Shown here: positions 60,922 to 64,000 of the stretch, in pieces
How the letters are laid out: each line of letters opens with the position of its first letter
Numbering within the stretch: the first letter of the stretch is position 1
Source: Azorinus chamasolen
Taxonomy: Eukaryota; Mollusca; Bivalvia; Cardiida; Solecurtidae
DNA length: 64,000 nt
Reading direction: 5' to 3'
NCBI GenBank assembly: GCA_963576725.1
Contig: OY755241.1
Span: forward strand, 33,234,853-33,298,852
Translations under genes and position numbers: made by a program
Notes under the pieces: generated by a model
Told to the model about the DNA's origin: nothing
Seen by the model: only the letters and a program-made list of their open reading frames with translations
Databases searched by the model: none

Positions 60922-61371
60922 TAGCTCCACTTTTTCAAAAAGTGGAGCTATTGTCATGACCCTCTCGTCGGCGTCGGCGTTGGTTAACCTTTTTGTTAAG
61001 GTCCTTTTCTCAGAAACCATCTAAGATAGTTGGTTCATATTTGGTATGTATGTTTACTATCACAAGGGGAACCCATTTCACAAGGGTAGGTAAACCTAAA
61101 ATTAATTTTGCCATAGCTATGCCCCTTTTTAGACTTAGAATTTTCATTGTTGGTTAAGTTTTATGTTCAGGTCCATGGCTCAGAAACTGTCCAAGATATT
61201 TGGTTCAACTTTGGTATACATCTTAACTATTACAAGGGGGATCCATTTCACAAGGGCAGGTAACCCTAAAATTAATTTTGCTATAGTTATCTCCCCCTTC
61301 TGACTTAGACTTCCACTACACTATCCAGCACTAAAGAAAGTGGAGCGCGCTGTCTGCGGACAGCTCTTGTT
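60922..61371 (+). mobile_element. K7: hairpin-headed element with about 2.5 units
   Basis: Head TAGCTCCACTTTTTC / AAAAAGTGGAGCTA (60924-60951), CGTCGGCGTCGG tract, units of about 170 bp with CAGAAACC/TGT..TAAGATA and AGGGNANCCATTTCACAAGG. Tail AAGTGGAGCGCGC, CTGTCTGCGGACAGC, CTTGTT. Confidence 0.8.
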
Positions 61372-61375
61372 ATCT

Positions 61376-61463
61376 CTAGTAGCTCCTTTTCGGTAGATTT
61401 AATCAAAGAGGTTGGATCTAAAAATAGCCTTTGCAGGAATGGGTTAAGATAGGTTCTACTGTA
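61376..61463 (-). mobile_element. Family C end and D2 end
   Basis: GCTCCTTTTCGGTAGATTTA to GCAGGAATGGGTTAA (C fragment), then GATAGGTTCTACTGTA, the right end of a D2 element. Confidence 0.6.
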
Positions 61464-61604
61464 GATTAGAGAAGTATTTAGCAACTCTAGGTAAGGCATT
61501 TCCCATATACATATATATTTATCTAGTTGATACTCTGAGGATATTCTTATGAGCACCAACAATATCGGGTTAGACAGATGGTTTTGGTTCAGACATAATG
61601 GCTT

Positions 61605-62380
61605 GTTATGTCCCTCATTTATAATGGGGAGACGTATTGCTTTTGACCGAGTTGTCTGTCCATCCATCAATCTGTCTGTCTCTCACACTTGTGTCCGCTC
61701 CATATCTCTCAGAAATATGGAAGGATTTCAGAATGTTTCAGCACAAATGTTTGACTCAACTAAATGTGCAGAATTTTCGATCTAGGCACATGGGTCAAAA
61801 GTCAAGGTCACAATTCAAGGTCAAATGTTCTCCATAACAAGACGATATGCAGACAGCAGGATTCAGGCACATTATTCAAAGGTCAAGGTCACAATTCAAG
61901 GTCAAATGTTTTTAGCTTTAATTTTCATGTCTGTTCCACATCTGTATAATCCTTGGAAGGATTCCAAAATGCTGTGGCACAAATGTTCTCCTCAACAAGC
62001 CGATGTGCAGACAGCAGGATTTAGGCATGTGTTTAAAGGTCAAGGTCACAATTCAATGTCAGATGTTTTTAGCCTTAATTTTTGTGTCTGCTCCACATCT
62101 GTATAACTCTTTGAAGGATTCCAAAATGCTGTGGCACAAATGTTCTCCTTAACAAGTCAATGTGCAGACAGCAGGATCCAAGCATGTGGGTCAAGGTCAA
62201 GGTCACCATTCAAGTTCAAATGTTTTACATCAATATTTTAACAACTTGGAAGTGCACATGTTGTTTATCCCATCATTTATAAATTTTGTTGTGTGTATGG
62301 GTGTGTGTTTGTGTGTGGGGTGGAAGTGGTGGGGATTGGGGGAGATATACATTTCTTTTAAAAACAATTTCTAGTTTATT
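61605..62380 (+). mobile_element. K8: hairpin-headed element with 158 bp units
   Basis: Head TTATGTCCCTCATTTATAA / GGGGAGACG (the same style as K6), CTGTCCATCC tract, then units of about 158 bp with GTCAAGGTCACAATTCAAGG and GTGCAGACAGCAGGATNCA; the first is internally deleted. Tail GGGGGAGATATACATTTC ends near TTTCTAGTTT. Confidence 0.8.
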
Positions 62381-62384
62381 TTCT

Positions 62385-62525
62385 TACAGTAAACACCACT
62401 TACTTAACAGATATATGAGTCTTAAAAGGCAGGGGCCAAAGGCAGAGCATAAACAATATAAAAGAACTCATTTACGAGCTCTTTGCGTTACTGTAGCCCT
62501 ACATTAAGCTATCACCTATCTACTT
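62385..62525. mobile_element. Family D relic
   Basis: TACAGTAAACACCACTTAC, a hairpin reduced to CTCATTTACGAGCTC, and CTACATTAAGCTATCACC. Confidence 0.5.
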
Positions 62526-62532
62526 GCTGTCA

Positions 62533-62790
62533 CTTAACCCTTTACTTTATAATCTCGTGACCTTTTTAACCTTTTTTCATATAAAACAGAGTACAGGTTG
62601 ACTGATCATGAGATAGACAGCTTTGGTAGAAGCTGTCTGATCTGGGTCTGTTCTGTTTGCTTCAAATGTTACAGATGTGACTCTCTTCTGTTTGTTGCAA
62701 TAAAAATCTCCTTATTTTATATTTCTGATACAATTATTAAATTAATTTTCAAAATGGGTATATGAGTATTCATGAAGTAAAGGTTTTATG
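62533..62790 (-). mobile_element. Family B MITE, degenerate
   Basis: TTAACCCTTTACTTTATAATC, hairpin ATAGACAGCTTTGGTAGAAGCTGTC, to GTATTCATGAAGTAAAGG. Confidence 0.6.
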
Positions 62791-62984
62791 AGGTTTTACC
62801 ATTCTTAGTCGCAGGACAAGTCTACGCAGCATTTCTTTTATCAATCTGTCTATCTGATCAGGTATTTCAAGCCAAGCGTTGCATTGCAGGGATATTCATG
62901 GATTAAGACAACTGCCATTATCCTGTATGAATAACAAATTTAAAGTGTAAGACACGAACATAACAATAACAGGTTTAGTCCCCT

Positions 62985-63207
62985 TTAACTCTTTGCCTGC
63001 TAAGTAATTGTCATCTGCAAAAAAAATGCTGTCTTCTAAAAGTTGTTAATATTAAATTTTTCTCTGATTTCTCTTTGCAAAGTTAGATCAGTCTGAATGT
63101 CCAACAGTTTGGATCCTGATGAGATGACAAGTTACTCAGCATTATATCTGGATCCAAACTCATTTTATAGGTTATTATGAATTCGCTGATAGGGTAGAAA
63201 ACGTTAA
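62985..63207 (+). mobile_element. Family G/I MITE
   Basis: TTAACTCTTTGCCTGCTAAG to GATAGGGTAGAAAACGTTAA. Hairpin CAACAGTTTGGATCCTGATG / TATCTGGATCCAAACTC. Confidence 0.65.
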
Positions 63208-63278
63208 AGCTTTCTGTAAGCCCCTTACAATGTAACCCATGGTCTTTCAACATTGGCCTTTTGTTCTATAGATATATA

Positions 63279-63483
63279 TACAGTAAAACCTCCCTGAACC
63301 AACCACTTTATGAATAAACATAAGACTTTAAAAGCATGTGGTTGCTTAATGCAGGACAAAAGTAATGCAGAAAGCTCCTGTAGGAGCTTTCTGCATAACT
63401 TTTGTTCTGCATTAAGCTATCACCTGCCTTCAAGACTAAGAATTAGACCGTTTTGCTGTTTGCATGAGAGGGGGTTGACTGTG
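63279..63483. mobile_element. Family D4 element
   Basis: TACAGTAAAACCTCCCTGAACC to GAGAGGGGGTTGACTGT. Hairpin GTGGTTGCTTAATGCAGGAC / TTCTGCATTAAGCTATCACC with apex AGCTCCTGTAGGAGCT. Confidence 0.8.
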
Positions 63484-63747
63484 CTCCTAACTCAGTCTGA
63501 ATGTATTGTAACCCTGTGCTGCATCATGGCACTGACAACACTGTGTTTTACTACAGTGAAGACCTAGATCACTGGTTTTGGATGAGTTCGTCATTCTGTC
63601 AAACATGAAGAATAATAATTATCTGCTGTGTCAGCGACCTGGACAAATGCAAATATAATTTTCAACACTCAATAGCAGTTTGTAATGTTTATAAATATTG
63701 ACAATTTAAGGGGCAAACAAAACCCTTTTTTTCTGTTATATTGACTC

Positions 63748-63958
63748 TTTTAATCTTGAATATTCAAAATGGAGTCTTCTTTCCTTGTACATGTGTTACC
63801 CCATTCATTTAGAAATTAATTTTAAAGCTTACTGAATGAATATAAACTTGTAAGCAGTGCAGAGCCATTATCACAGAGTTCCAATGGGAGCCCTGTCTCT
63901 AGAGTCTGTATTGTTTGCTAAAAACCCAGTAAACTTGATATGTACATCTAAAGGGTTG
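63748..63958 (-). mobile_element. Family F MITE, degenerate
   Basis: TCTTGAATATTCAAAATGG, GTAAGCAGTGCAGAGCC with tip GAGTTCCAATGGGAGCCC, to CATCTAAAGGGTTGG. Confidence 0.55.
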
Positions 63959-64000
63959 GTAAAATACAGCATATTTTAATCACTTGTGAATCGGGCAAAG

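Noticed and set aside
61605..62106. Overlapping + strand frames of 60-90 codons
   Set aside because: They lie wholly within K8 units and differ between units by frameshifts.

Overview
This is a eukaryotic, animal window. The genes are split by GT-AG introns, coding density is very low, and most of the remaining DNA is short palindromic transposons. The repeat style (hairpin-headed tandem-array elements rich in TCAAGGTCA, of the kind called pearl or BIV160-like in bivalves, plus hundreds-of-bases MITEs) points to a bivalve mollusc, probably a heterodont clam. That placement is inference from repeat style, not from a marker gene.

Genes. Two partial protein-coding genes lie on the + strand. The first is the 3' end of an NPDC1-like gene (coding exons 994-1093 and 10128-10244, joined in phase 0). 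The second is the 5' part of an AKNA-like gene: a 5' UTR and first coding exon at 36199-36404, a small exon at 37823-37870 and a large exon at 51877-53871. All three AKNA-like junctions are phase 1, and the gene continues past the window. I saw no other convincing protein gene and no functional RNA gene. One degenerate tRNA-derived SINE head is present near 21.83 kb.

Repeats. Names used in the entries are mine. TTAA families (piggyBac-like MITEs; TTAA target site, ends starting CCC): A (CCCTTTCCCTCATATAAAC at one end, GAACAGGGAAAGGG at the other), B (CCCTTTACTCCATGAATATT; B2 starts CCCTTTCCCTGTTCAATATT), C (CCCTTTCCTCCATAAATACG, core ACCATTGTGATAAATAGAGC), E (CCCTTACAGTGTGG), F (CCCTTTGAATG), G/I (CTCTTTGC or CCTTTCGCTGCC, core AGTTTGGATCCTGATGAGA), H, L, N and P. 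TA families (Tc1/mariner, pogo/Tigger-like): D (TACAGTAAAACCTCTCTA) and its variants D2 and D4. J is hAT-like (CAGAGCTCCAGATAA). M has CCCTAAATATTTGGAC ends. K elements are hairpin head + CTGT/CCGT microsatellite + 145-170 bp tandem units. For repeat entries the strand follows these definitions; '.' marks an unassigned or symmetric orientation.

Layout. 0-10 kb: NPDC1-like intron filled with D, A, B, H and four K arrays. 10-36 kb: intergenic or upstream AKNA-like DNA, saturated with MITEs except for a 2.5 kb island (21.0-23.5 kb). 36-54 kb: AKNA-like exons and a 14 kb intron carrying three minisatellites. 54-64 kb: downstream intron with K arrays, J, D, A, B and C copies. Many copies sit inside other copies, and in several cases the interrupted host can be rejoined exactly at one TTAA.

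The most unusual signals are (1) one hairpin apex, GCTCC-TNNA-GGAGC, shared by MITE families with different ends and different target sites; (2) an 11-unit, 145 bp array in which each unit carries four direct AGGTCA half-sites (spacers 2, 1, 0) and an inverted one at spacing 3, i.e. DR2, DR1, DR0 and a consensus oestrogen response element; and (3) the recurrence of TCAAGGTCA in several otherwise unrelated arrays.
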